64,000 bases of DNA from Paractinoplanes pyxinae (GTDB lineage: Bacteria; Actinomycetota; Actinomycetes; Mycobacteriales; Micromonosporaceae), in NCBI RefSeq assembly GCF_026626335.1, contig NZ_JAPNTZ010000014.1, positions 235,985 through 299,984 of the forward strand. The letters run 5' to 3'. Within the stretch, counting starts at the first letter, position 1; every line of letters starts with the position of its first letter. The position numbers and the translations under genes are program-made. The notes beneath the pieces were generated by a model. That model was not told the origin of the DNA and ran no database searches. It was given only the letters and a program-made list of their open reading frames with translations. Positions 18,134 through 25,780 of the stretch are shown here, piece by piece.

Positions 18134-18811
18134 ATGGCCCGGCTGCTGTTGATCGAGGATGACGCGACCATCCGTACGCCCCTGATGCGGGCGTTGAAGG
18201 AGCGCGGTCACGCCGTCGCCTCCGTCGCGACCGCCATGGAGGGCGTCCAGGCCGCGCTGACCGACCGGCCCGACCTGGTCGTTCTCGACCTCGGGCTGCC
18301 CGACCTGGACGGCCGCGAGGTGCTGCGGATGCTGAGGGCGGTCAGCCCGGTGCCGGTGATCGTGGCGACGGCGCGTGACGACGAGACCGAGATCGTGCGC
18401 GTGCTCGACGCGGGCGCCGACGACTACGTGGTCAAGCCGTTCACGGCGGCCCAGCTCGAGTCGCGGATCCGGGCGGTGTTGCGGCGCGGCGCGACTCCTC
18501 AGGCCGACCCGACCATCACGGTGGGTGAGCTCGTGATCGATCCGGCCGGGCGGCAGGTGCGGCTGGCCGGCGAGAACGTGGAGCTCACTCCGCGTGAGTT
18601 CGACCTGCTTCACCATCTGGCCACCCGGGCCGGGCAGGTGGTTACCAAGCGTGAGCTGCTGACCGAGGTGTGGCAGATTCCGTACGGCGGGGCCGACAAG
18701 ACGGTCGACGTGCATCTGTCGTGGCTGCGCCGGAAGTTGGGGGAGAGCGCGACCGAGCCGAAATATCTGCACACCGTGCGTGGCGTGGGCGTGCGGCTGG
18801 GCGCGCCGTGA
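18134..18811 (+). CDS. OmpR/PhoB-family response regulator
   Basis: A 225-residue two-component regulator. The receiver has the acidic pair in LLIEDDATIR, phosphoacceptor Asp52 in VVLDLGLPDLDG, and the conserved Lys in DDYVVKPF. The C-terminal winged helix reads LTPREFDLLHHLA through KTVDVHLSWLRRKLG and HTVRGVGVRL. ATG 18134 is preferred to the upstream GTG 18104. It overlaps the sensor kinase start (GTGA). The flanking membrane-anchored and PepSY proteins suggest envelope-stress sensing. Confidence 0.95.
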   Translation: MARLLLIEDDATIRTPLMRALKERGHAVASVATAMEGVQAALTDRPDLVVLDLGLPDLDGREVLRMLRAVSPVPVIVATARDDETEIVRVLDAGADDYVVKPFTAAQLESRIRAVLRRGATPQADPTITVGELVIDPAGRQVRLAGENVELTPREFDLLHHLATRAGQVVTKRELLTEVWQIPYGGADKTVDVHLSWLRRKLGESATEPKYLHTVRGVGVRLGAP

Positions 18812-20076
18812 GGAGCCGGCTGACCCTGCTCGTGCTGGCCACCACGAGCCTCATGATGATCGCCTTCCTGGTGCCATTGGCCCTGCTCGTGCGGCAGGTG
18901 GCACAGGACAGGGCGACCGTGCGGGCGACGGCCGACATCCAGAGCATCGTCACGCAGGTCGGCTCGGCGGATCCGGCCGACCTGCGACTCACGGTGGATC
19001 AGCTGGTAGCGACGACCGGCCGTCCGATCACCGTCTTCCTGCCGGGTGAGACCTTGGGTACTGCTTCTTCCCGTACGCCGGCCGTGCAGCTGGCCGCGCT
19101 CGGGCAGAGCCTGACCGTCGAGTCGGGCAGCGGGCGCGAGATCGTCGTCGCTGTTCAGGGCCGCGCCGATGGGCCGGCGGTGATCCGTACGGTGGTCTCG
19201 CCCGCCGAGGCCGGGGCCGGAGTCACTCGCTCCTGGGTGATCTTGTTCGGGCTGGGCGCGCTGCTGGTCGCGCTGGGCGTCCTGGTGGCCGACCGATTGG
19301 CCCGTACGATCGTCCGTCCCATCACCGATCTTTCGGACGTGTCACACCGGCTGGCCAACGCCGAACTGACCGCCCGCGCCGCGCCGGAAGGCCCCCAGGA
19401 GGTACGGGAGGTGGCGGGCGCCCTGAACCATCTCGCCGGCCGCATCCAGGAGTTGCTGCGTGCCGAACGGGAACAGGTGGCCGACCTTTCGCACCGGCTG
19501 CGCACGCCGTTGACCGCCCTTCGGCTCGAGGCGGAGGGCCTTCGGGACCAGGACGAAAGTGCGCGGTTGAGCGCGGCCGCCGATGCTTTGGAACGTGCGG
19601 TCAGCGGACTGATCCAACAGGCCCGCCGCCGTACGGACGGGGACGCCGAGCCCGCGCAGTGCGACGCGGCCGCGGTGGTGGCCGACCGGGCGGCGTTCTG
19701 GGAGGTGCTGGCCGAGGACACCGGCCGCGAGCTGACCGTCGGCCTCGTGCCGGGGCCGCAGCCCGTTGCGGTGTCGGCCGACGAGCTGGCGGCGGCGATC
19801 GACGCGCTGCTCGGCAACGTCTTCGCCCACACCCCTGACGAAACCCCGTTTTCCGTACGTCTGGAGGAGGCGGCGAGCGGGGCGGTGCTCACGATCGCCG
19901 ACCGCGGGCCGGGCATGCCGGCCGGCCTGATCAAGCGGGGTGTCAGCGGGGGCGACTCGACCGGGCTGGGCCTCGACATCGCCCGCCGGGCCGCCCAGGC
20001 GTCGGGCGGCCACCTCGAGATCACCACCGCCGCGGAGGGCGGCTCGGTCGTCACGATGAAGCTCGGACGGCCTTAA
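18808..20076 (+). CDS. Sensor histidine kinase
   Basis: A 422-residue membrane kinase. It has a membrane helix at residues 5-30, an extracytoplasmic sensor of about 110 residues, a second helix (SWVILFGLGALLVALGVLVA), a HAMP domain, and the dimerisation helix LSHRLRTPLTALRLE with phosphoacceptor His229. The ATPase domain carries NVFAHTPDET (N box), DRGPGMP (G1) and GLGLDIA (G2). GTG 18808 overlaps the regulator stop. It pairs with the regulator encoded just upstream. Confidence 0.93.
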   Translation: MRSRLTLLVLATTSLMMIAFLVPLALLVRQVAQDRATVRATADIQSIVTQVGSADPADLRLTVDQLVATTGRPITVFLPGETLGTASSRTPAVQLAALGQSLTVESGSGREIVVAVQGRADGPAVIRTVVSPAEAGAGVTRSWVILFGLGALLVALGVLVADRLARTIVRPITDLSDVSHRLANAELTARAAPEGPQEVREVAGALNHLAGRIQELLRAEREQVADLSHRLRTPLTALRLEAEGLRDQDESARLSAAADALERAVSGLIQQARRRTDGDAEPAQCDAAAVVADRAAFWEVLAEDTGRELTVGLVPGPQPVAVSADELAAAIDALLGNVFAHTPDETPFSVRLEEAASGAVLTIADRGPGMPAGLIKRGVSGGDSTGLGLDIARRAAQASGGHLEITTAAEGGSVVTMKLGRP

Positions 20077-20163
20077 CCGGGCCTTAGCGATCATGCAGCG
20101 CGCCGCTATCCAAGAAAGCGGGAGTCTTCCGGTGTCAGCACGAAACAACCGGGAGGAAACACC

Positions 20164-20868
20164 ATGAAGCGCACGTACGCCGTCGCCGCCGCCCTCGGAG
20201 CCGCCGCGGTCATCGGGATCACCGGCACGGCCCTCGCCGCCGGCGGCGACGACAGCTCGACCCCATCGTCGTCGCCGAGCGTCCGCGCCGACGGCAGCGT
20301 CGACGACAACTCGACCCCGTCGCCGTTCCGGACGACCGAACCCGGTTCGGTCACGCCGAGCTCGTCGAGCAGTAGCAGCTCGGCCACCGCGACCCCGCGG
20401 AGCAGCAGCTCGGCCACGTCGGGCCTGGGCAGTGCCGCGAGCAGCGCGGCGGTCACCATCTCGGCCGAGCAGGCGCGGGCCAAGGCGCTGGCCACGGTCG
20501 GCGGCGGCCGGGTGACCAAGGTCGAGGCCGAGACCGAGCACGGCCGGGCCATCTGGGAGGTCGAGGTCTCCTTCAACGGCGTCGAACACGACCTGGACAT
20601 CGACCGCAAGACCGGCGCCGTCACCGACCACGACCGCGACAGCGACGACCGTGGTCGCGCAAGCGACGACAACCGCAAGGGCGACGACAGCCGTGGTCGC
20701 GGAAGCGACGACAACCGCAAGGGCGACGACAACAGCGGCCGCGGAAGCGACGATTCGCGCGGCGATGACCACGGCCGGCACGGCGGCGACGACAACGGTC
20801 GCCACGGGGGCGGCGACGACCACGGCCGGCACGGCGGCGACGACGACCGCCACGGCGACGACGACTGA
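20164..20868 (+). CDS. Exported PepSY-domain protein with Asp/His/Gly-rich tail
   Basis: A 234-residue secreted protein. The signal peptide ends near GTALA; a Ser/Thr-rich linker follows; a single PepSY domain spans residues about 98-160 (ISAEQARAKALATVGGG, AIWEVEVSFNGVEHDLDID). The last 70 residues are a low-complexity repeat of DDNRKGDDSRGRGS- and DDHGRHGG-like units, potentially metal-binding. GGGAGGAAA is a good ribosome site. It follows the sensor kinase by 87 bp and probably forms the output or feedback part of that system. A 31-bp repeat starts at its stop codon. Confidence 0.85.
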   Translation: MKRTYAVAAALGAAAVIGITGTALAAGGDDSSTPSSSPSVRADGSVDDNSTPSPFRTTEPGSVTPSSSSSSSSATATPRSSSSATSGLGSAASSAAVTISAEQARAKALATVGGGRVTKVEAETEHGRAIWEVEVSFNGVEHDLDIDRKTGAVTDHDRDSDDRGRASDDNRKGDDSRGRGSDDNRKGDDNSGRGSDDSRGDDHGRHGGDDNGRHGGGDDHGRHGGDDDRHGDDD

Positions 20869-20957
20869 CTATCAGCGCGCAGGGGCGGCCGACGACTGAC
20901 CACTAACGCGCAGGGGCGGACGATAACTGACCATCAGCGCGATGGGGCGGCCGATTC
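20866..20957 (+). repeat. 31-bp tandem repeat starting at the PepSY stop codon
   Basis: Three units: TGACTATCAGCGCGCAGGGG..., TGACCACTAACGCGCAGGGG..., TGACCATCAGCGCGATGGGG... (31, 31 and 30 bp). The first begins exactly with the TGA stop codon of the PepSY gene, and the last provides the left arm of the terminator. The repetition looks like duplication of the stop-to-terminator segment. Confidence 0.88.
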
Positions 20958-20970
20958 CGGCCGCCCCATC
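20941..20970 (+). terminator. Perfect 13-bp hairpin terminator
   Basis: GATGGGGCGGCCG (20941-20953) pairs perfectly with CGGCCGCCCCATC (20958-20970) around an ATTC loop. It follows the two-component/PepSY group and precedes the heme oxygenase promoter. No U-tract. Confidence 0.88.
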
Positions 20971-21023
20971 GGCGTACGGACGGAAATGTCAAGCCCCTCA
21001 TGATCTTGCTTTGCCGGTGCGGT

Positions 21024-21042
21024 TCAGGTGAGGCTTACCTAA
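21024..21042 (+). promoter_or_regulatory. IdeR/DtxR-type iron box
   Basis: TCAGGTGAGGCTTACCTAA matches the 19-bp IdeR/DtxR consensus TTAGGTTAGGCTAACCTAA at 16 positions. It lies 26 bp before the heme oxygenase start, where iron-loaded repressor would block transcription. Confidence 0.82.
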
Positions 21043-21067
21043 GACGTCGTCCGAAGGGTTGTGGGTC

Positions 21068-21712
21068 ATGAGCGATTTCGCCGTCCGGATCCGCCGCGCG
21101 ACCATGGTCGAGCACCGGCAAGCAGAAACGCGCAGTTTTATTGCGCGTTTGATGAGCGGTGATGTCCCCTTCGACGGGTACGCCGTCCTGACCGCGCAAT
21201 ACCTGCACATCTATCGCGAGCTGGAGGCGGCAAGCGCGTCCATGCGGTCGGATGTCGTCGCGGCCGGCTTCGCCGATCCGGTGCTGGCCCGGGTGCCCTC
21301 GCTCGAGGCCGACGTCGCCCACCTCGGCTCGGCGGCGGTCGAACCGCTGGACGCCACGAAGCGCTACGTCGAACGCCTGCGCGAGCACTGCCACACGTCG
21401 GCGGCGCACTTCATCGCCCACCACTACGTCCGCTATCTGGGCGATCTCAGCGGCGGCCAGATGGTCGGCCAGTCCGTCGCCCGTACGTACGGTCTGAGCG
21501 CCGAAGGCGTGTCGTTCTACACGTTCGACGGGATCCCGGACGCCAAGGCCTACAAGACGGCCTACCGCGAGCGCCTCGACCTGCTGCCGTCCGTGCTCGC
21601 GCCGGCCGCCCTCGACGCCCTGCTCGCCGAGTCGCAGCTCGCCTTCCGCCTGAACGCCGCCCTCTTCGTCGAGATGGGCGACCTGCACCCCGCCGAACCC
21701 GCCGCCGCCTAG
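21068..21712 (+). CDS. hmuO: Heme oxygenase
   Basis: A 214-residue biliverdin-producing heme oxygenase that opens heme to release iron. The proximal ligand region is VEHRQAETRSFI with His16; the distal helix is YLGDLSGGQMVG, the conserved glycine-rich kink. AYKTAYRERLD near the C-terminus also fits. ATG 21068 is favoured over TTG 21059. The iron box directly upstream predicts derepression under iron limitation. No heme-uptake genes are adjacent. Confidence 0.94.
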   Translation: MSDFAVRIRRATMVEHRQAETRSFIARLMSGDVPFDGYAVLTAQYLHIYRELEAASASMRSDVVAAGFADPVLARVPSLEADVAHLGSAAVEPLDATKRYVERLREHCHTSAAHFIAHHYVRYLGDLSGGQMVGQSVARTYGLSAEGVSFYTFDGIPDAKAYKTAYRERLDLLPSVLAPAALDALLAESQLAFRLNAALFVEMGDLHPAEPAAA

Positions 21713-21788
21713 AACAGGACCGGCTCAGACCGGGGCCGCCTGGAAGAGCACTAGGGCGAGCCTGCCCAGCGCGGACGAGAGATTCGGC

Positions 21789-22580
21789 CTAGAAGACCTG
21801 CGGCAGCTTCCAGGTCGCGTCGGCGCCGGTCACCTTGTCGATCGTCGGGCCCAGCGTCGGCTGCACGATGGCCTTCTTGATCACCCAGTTGGTCGCCAGC
21901 AGCTGGTACCCCTCTTTGGTCGCGTACCGGGCGCCGACCCAGTTCTTGGCGCCCACGCTGCGCATCTTGGTCAGCTTGTACGCCTTGGCGAACTCGCTCA
22001 TCTTCTTGAGGAACGCGGCCACCTTGCGCAGCAGGTTGGCCAGCTTCATGCCGACCGTCGCCGCCCGCGTGCCGGCCACGGCCGCCTCGATGCCGCCGGC
22101 CGCGGCGCCCGCCGCCAGCGAGGCCCCGGCCGTGATGAACGACGAGGCCAGCGCCACGATGATGGTCACGATCAGCCAGGCGATCAGCTCGCGGACGATC
22201 TGCTCGACCAGGTCTTGAGCCTGGGCGGCGGCCTCGGCCGAGCCGTCCAGCAGTTCGGCGGTGACCCGGAAGTGCTCGGCGATCTCGGCGAACGACTGGT
22301 TGACCTCGGTCAGCTCCTGGTTGAAGGCGGCCGCCGCGTCACCCTCCCAGTAGGACAGCAGGTCCGTACGCGCGGCCAGTTCCGCCTCGGCATGCTGCTC
22401 GAGCTGGGCGGCGGCCGAACGCCACGCCTCGGCCTTGGCCCGGAGTTGGTCGGGGTCGCCGGTCACCGCGTCGAGCGGGTCGGACAGGAACGCGACGATC
22501 GGCTTGATCACCGAGTACGCCTCGCCGGCCGGGCCCAGCCACTGCTCGATGCGGTCGGCCCCGCTGGGCGCCCGGGTCAC
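21789..22580 (-). CDS. WXG-type ESX-associated protein with membrane helices
   Basis: A 263-residue protein. Residues about 40-125 form the two-helix hairpin of WXG100-like proteins, with the turn motif SYWEGDAAAAF (Trp78). Two long hydrophobic segments follow (IAWLIVTIIVALASSFITAG and an Ala/Gly-rich one), then a basic C-terminal domain. It is the last gene of a three-gene group, starting by a 4-bp overlap (GTGA) with the EspC-like gene. It is probably a type VII secretion substrate or associated factor; the core ESX ATPase and EccB-E genes are not in the window. Confidence 0.75.
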   Translation of the reverse strand: MTRAPSGADRIEQWLGPAGEAYSVIKPIVAFLSDPLDAVTGDPDQLRAKAEAWRSAAAQLEQHAEAELAARTDLLSYWEGDAAAAFNQELTEVNQSFAEIAEHFRVTAELLDGSAEAAAQAQDLVEQIVRELIAWLIVTIIVALASSFITAGASLAAGAAAGGIEAAVAGTRAATVGMKLANLLRKVAAFLKKMSEFAKAYKLTKMRSVGAKNWVGARYATKEGYQLLATNWVIKKAIVQPTLGPTIDKVTGADATWKLPQVF

Positions 22581-22888
22581 TCGCCCGCCCCGAGACGTCC
22601 GGCGGCGGCCTGGTCGGTGCGCTCGTAGTCCTCGCGCAGCTCACGGAACGCGTCGCTCAGGTCGGAGAAGGCGTCGGCCCCGTTGCGCAACGTCTCGAGG
22701 CCGTCGGTGGTGCGTTGCTCGTACACCTGGGCGCAGTCGCGCGAATCGGGGAGCAGGCCGAAACTGTCCTCGGTGACGTCGGCGTCGACCAGGAACTTGC
22801 GGGTGGACTCGAGGGACGCGCTCAGGTCGTCCATCGCGGCGGCATACCTGGACAGAGAGTCCAGATAGACCTGTACGGGCTGTCCCAC
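22577..22888 (-). CDS. EspC-like ESX secretion-associated protein
   Basis: A 103-residue helical protein starting at GTG 22888, two bases after the stop of the preceding gene. The N-terminal helix LDSLSRYAAAMDDLSASLES, a central segment EDSFGLLPDS, and the C-terminal helix ending in DYERTDQAAAGRL match the EspC/ESX-1-secretion-associated pattern. It overlaps the WXG-type gene by 4 bp; together they may form a secreted or partner pair. Longer upstream readings of the frame run through the preceding gene and are discarded. Confidence 0.72.
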   Translation of the reverse strand: MGQPVQVYLDSLSRYAAAMDDLSASLESTRKFLVDADVTEDSFGLLPDSRDCAQVYEQRTTDGLETLRNGADAFSDLSDAFRELREDYERTDQAAAGRLGAGE

Positions 22889-22890
22889 GC

Positions 22891-23466
22891 TCAGTCCCCC
22901 CTCGGCGCTCCGATCGCCTCGACCACCGCCTCGGCCAGGCTGGGCGGCGAGCAGACCAGCATGCAGCCCGACCCGTCGCGGAAGCCCGCCAGCAGCCGGC
23001 CGCGGCGCAGAGCACCCGCCGGGGCCGAGACGGCACCCAGGATAGCGACCTTGTCCACCTCGTACGCCGGACGGGCGACCTGGTCGGACGGTCCGAACCA
23101 CTTCCCGAGCCCGCTCGCCGCGCGGGGCACCACGTCGATCTCCACGATCAGCAGGCGCCGATCGGTCACCGCCACCTTGGGCGACGTCACCCGGCCGATC
23201 GCCGCGTGCAGCCGCGGCCCGTTCGCATCGGGCGGACCGATCACCGCGCGCCCCCACACCGCCTGCTGCACCGCGTTGCCCGGGAAGGTGCCGAGTCCCA
23301 CTAGGATGGTCGGGTCCAGCAGGTCGATCAGCTCGTCGCGCGCCGAGACGTCCTCGGTCGTGCCGGGGTCCTGCACCAGCGGCGAGGCCGCGAGCAGCCG
23401 TTCGCCCTCGTGCAGCAGGCCGTCGAACGCGGACGCGACGTTTGTGGTGTAGTCCTTCACCGCCAT
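22891..23466 (-). CDS. Protein of unknown function in the ESX-associated group
   Basis: A 191-residue soluble protein without signal or membrane segments. After an N-terminal helix (ASAFDGLLHEGERLLAASPL) it has a beta-rich middle with VAVTDRRLLIVEID, a pattern typical of PH-like or bPH domains, and a last helix AEAVVEAIGAP. I do not recognise a named family. It is the first gene of the three-gene ESX-associated group and is divergent from the YbaB gene 14 bp away. Confidence 0.6.
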   Translation of the reverse strand: MAVKDYTTNVASAFDGLLHEGERLLAASPLVQDPGTTEDVSARDELIDLLDPTILVGLGTFPGNAVQQAVWGRAVIGPPDANGPRLHAAIGRVTSPKVAVTDRRLLIVEIDVVPRAASGLGKWFGPSDQVARPAYEVDKVAILGAVSAPAGALRRGRLLAGFRDGSGCMLVCSPPSLAEAVVEAIGAPRGD

Positions 23467-23480
23467 CGCACCAGGATGGC

Positions 23481-23891
23481 ATGTCCCTTCCGGAGCCTTC
23501 GATGCCGCCGTTCCGCGATTTCCAAGACCTTGCGGCGTACGCCCAGGAGCAGCTCGACCGGGTCGGCCGGATGCAGGCCGACATGGCCGCCGCGGCCGGT
23601 GAGGGCGTCTCGCCGCAACGTTATGCGCGCGCCCGCACGGGCCCTGGCGGCAAGCTCCTCGAGCTGCGCCTCGACCCGGACGCCCAGTCGCTGTCCCTGG
23701 CCGAGCTCACCGACGAGGTGGTGGCCGCCGTCAACGCCGCCCAGGCCGACTACGCCACCCAGACCGACGCCATCATGGCCCCGCTGCTGGAGTCCCGCCC
23801 CACCGGCGACACGATCGACGACGGCCTCCGCCGGCTCGACGCCCTCACCGACGACCTCGACCGCCTGATGCGCCGCCCCGACCTCCGCTGA
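23481..23891 (+). CDS. YbaB/EbfC-family nucleoid-associated protein
   Basis: A 136-residue protein. The fold is recognisable from a first helix (AYAQEQLDRVGRMQADMAAA), a beta sheet GPGGKLLELRLDPDAQSL, and a long C-terminal helix region AELTDEVVAAVNAAQADY. YbaB proteins bind DNA as dimers. In actinobacteria, extra copies such as this often lie beside ESX-type genes, as here, and may have a role other than nucleoid organisation. The start could also be ATG 23502. Confidence 0.75.
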   Translation: MSLPEPSMPPFRDFQDLAAYAQEQLDRVGRMQADMAAAAGEGVSPQRYARARTGPGGKLLELRLDPDAQSLSLAELTDEVVAAVNAAQADYATQTDAIMAPLLESRPTGDTIDDGLRRLDALTDDLDRLMRRPDLR

Positions 23892-23925
23892 GTCAACACG
23901 CCCTCCGGGCTGCGATCATGGGCAC

Positions 23926-24948
23926 GTGGAGACCCCTTACGCAGCCGTCGACGTTGATGTGCTGGACCGCAATATCCGGAAGATGGAGGCTGGCGCCGGC
24001 GAGCGTGGGCTGGCGCTGCGGCCGCACGCCAAGACGCACAAGACCATCGAGGTCGGGCGGCGGCAGATCGAGGCGGGCGCGGTCGGGCTGACCGTGGCGA
24101 CCGTGCGCGAAGCCGAGATCTTTGCGGACGGCGGCATCGAGGACCTCTTCATCGCGTACCCGATCTGGCCCTCGCCCGAGCGGGCCCGTCGCCTGCGCGC
24201 GCTGGCCGAGCGGGTTGCCCTTCGCGTGGGCGTGGACTCCGTCGAGAGCGCGGAAGCCCTGGCCCGGGCCGTCGGCCCGCTCGATGTGCTGGTCGAGATC
24301 GACAGCGGGCACCACCGCAGCGGCGTGCAGCCGGCCGACGCGAAGGTGCTCGCCGGCGCCGCCACGAAGGCCGGTCACCGCGTACGGGGAATCTTCACGT
24401 TCCCCGGTCACGGCTATGGGCCGGAGCTGCGCAAACAGGCGGCTCTGGACGAGGCGCGCGCTATGGCGGTCGCCGACGCCGACGCGGAGGTGCGCAGCGG
24501 AGGGTCCACGCCGACCGCGGCGCTGGAGGATGCCGGGCCGCTGACCGAGATCCGGCCCGGTGTGTACGTCTTCAACGACGCGCAACAGGTCGAACTGGGC
24601 ACGTGCGGCTTCGAGGATGTCGCCCTGACCGTGGCGGCCACGGTCGTCAGCCGTACGGGAAATCGCGCGATCGTCGATGCCGGCAGCAAGATTCTCGGGG
24701 CCGATCGGTTGGCCTGGGCGACCGGTTTCGGCCGCCTGCCTGACGTGCCGGAGGCGCGTATCGTCGCCCTGTCCGAGCACCATGCGACCATCGAGTTCCC
24801 GGACGCCGTGCCCGCCCGCGGCGACGTCCTACGCGTGGCCCCGAACCACGTCTGCACCACCGTCAACCTGGTCGACCGGCTCGTCGTCGTCCGCGAGGGC
24901 GGCCAGGTCGACGAGTGGGTCGTGGCCGCCCGCGGCGCCAACACCTGA
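23926..24948 (+). CDS. D-threonine aldolase / D-serine deaminase-like PLP enzyme
   Basis: A 340-residue fold-type III PLP enzyme. The N-terminal alanine-racemase-like barrel carries the PLP lysine in RPHAKTHK (Lys36), and the C-terminal beta-domain has PNHVCTTVN, the His-x-Cys metal site of D-serine dehydratase/D-threonine aldolase proteins. It should act on a beta-hydroxy D-amino acid. GTG 23926 fits the family N-terminus (ETPYAAVDVDVLDRNI). Its last 120 bp overlap the convergent XRE regulator. Confidence 0.85.
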   Translation: METPYAAVDVDVLDRNIRKMEAGAGERGLALRPHAKTHKTIEVGRRQIEAGAVGLTVATVREAEIFADGGIEDLFIAYPIWPSPERARRLRALAERVALRVGVDSVESAEALARAVGPLDVLVEIDSGHHRSGVQPADAKVLAGAATKAGHRVRGIFTFPGHGYGPELRKQAALDEARAMAVADADAEVRSGGSTPTAALEDAGPLTEIRPGVYVFNDAQQVELGTCGFEDVALTVAATVVSRTGNRAIVDAGSKILGADRLAWATGFGRLPDVPEARIVALSEHHATIEFPDAVPARGDVLRVAPNHVCTTVNLVDRLVVVREGGQVDEWVVAARGANT

Positions 24949-25686
24949 GTGGTACAGCACCAGCTGCAGCCCTTCGGCGCCGACGACGGCCAGCTTCTCG
25001 CGGCGTAAGTGCAGGTCGCCGAGGCGGGGATGGCGGATGAGGGCGGTCTCGCTGCCACCCCGGCGGACGTCGTGGCGCTCCCACAACGTACGAAATAATT
25101 CGCTCTCGGACAGCTCGGCGATCAGCTCGCGGAAGCGCGGGTCGGCCGTGTCGGTTCCGATGTCGGCGCGCAGTTGGGCCACGACGCTCGCCGCGTTGTC
25201 GTCCAGGTCGGGGTGGTACGCGTGGGCGAGCGGGTCGGTGAACGCGGCGACCAGCCGATTCACGCCCGGCGCCATCAGCGGGGACAGCGCCACGGCGAGC
25301 CGGTTGGCGGCCAGCACGTCACGGTAGCGGTTGACCACGAAGCCGGGCACGTTCAGCGTCCCCAGCAGCAGCTCGATGCCCTCGGGCACGTGGTCGGCCG
25401 GGGGCGCAGGCTTGCGGCGCGGCTGCGACAGCGCCAGCAGGTGAGCCGTGCCCGCGTCGCCGAGCCGCAGCACGCGACCCAGGGCCTCGACCACGGGCAC
25501 CGACGGCGTGCTGTCGCGGCCCTGTTCGAGCCGCAGGTAGTACTCGGCGCTGATGCCCGCGAGCAGCGCCACCTCCTCGCGTCGCAGCCCGGGCACGCGC
25601 CGGAAGCCGTGGCCGGGCAGGCCGACGTCCGCGGGCTGCACGAGCCGGCGGCGGGCCCGCAGGAAGTCGCCGAGTTCGGTTCGCAC
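24829..25686 (-). CDS. XRE-family regulator with MmyB-like sensor domain
   Basis: A 285-residue regulator. The HTH occupies residues about 35-65 (REEVALLAGISAEYYLRLEQG), and the following domain fits the MmyB-like PAS-type ligand region (GFVVNRYRDVLAANRLA, LIRHPRLGDLHLRREKL). The family normally ends shortly after LQLVLYHSG; here the frame runs on for about 40 residues antisense to the aldolase-like gene, so the tail is probably acquired by loss of the native stop. It is divergent from the SDR gene, its likely target. Confidence 0.85.
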   Translation of the reverse strand: MRTELGDFLRARRRLVQPADVGLPGHGFRRVPGLRREEVALLAGISAEYYLRLEQGRDSTPSVPVVEALGRVLRLGDAGTAHLLALSQPRRKPAPPADHVPEGIELLLGTLNVPGFVVNRYRDVLAANRLAVALSPLMAPGVNRLVAAFTDPLAHAYHPDLDDNAASVVAQLRADIGTDTADPRFRELIAELSESELFRTLWERHDVRRGGSETALIRHPRLGDLHLRREKLAVVGAEGLQLVLYHSGVGAAGGHDPLVDLAALADDDEPVDQVDGGADVVRGHA

Positions 25687-25694
25687 GAACCCAA

Positions 25695-25712
25695 GGTAGC
25701 CCCGCTGCTACC
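25695..25712. promoter_or_regulatory. Inverted repeat, candidate XRE operator
   Basis: GGTAGC-CCCGCT-GCTACC lies between the divergent XRE and SDR genes, 9 bp from the XRE start. Location and symmetry fit an operator for the XRE protein; not tested. Confidence 0.4.
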
Positions 25713-25780
25713 AGGAACAGCTCTGTCTGCCACCGCGGTCCCGAGGCGCGGACATTAGGTGGCGGAACGAGGAGGCAGAA

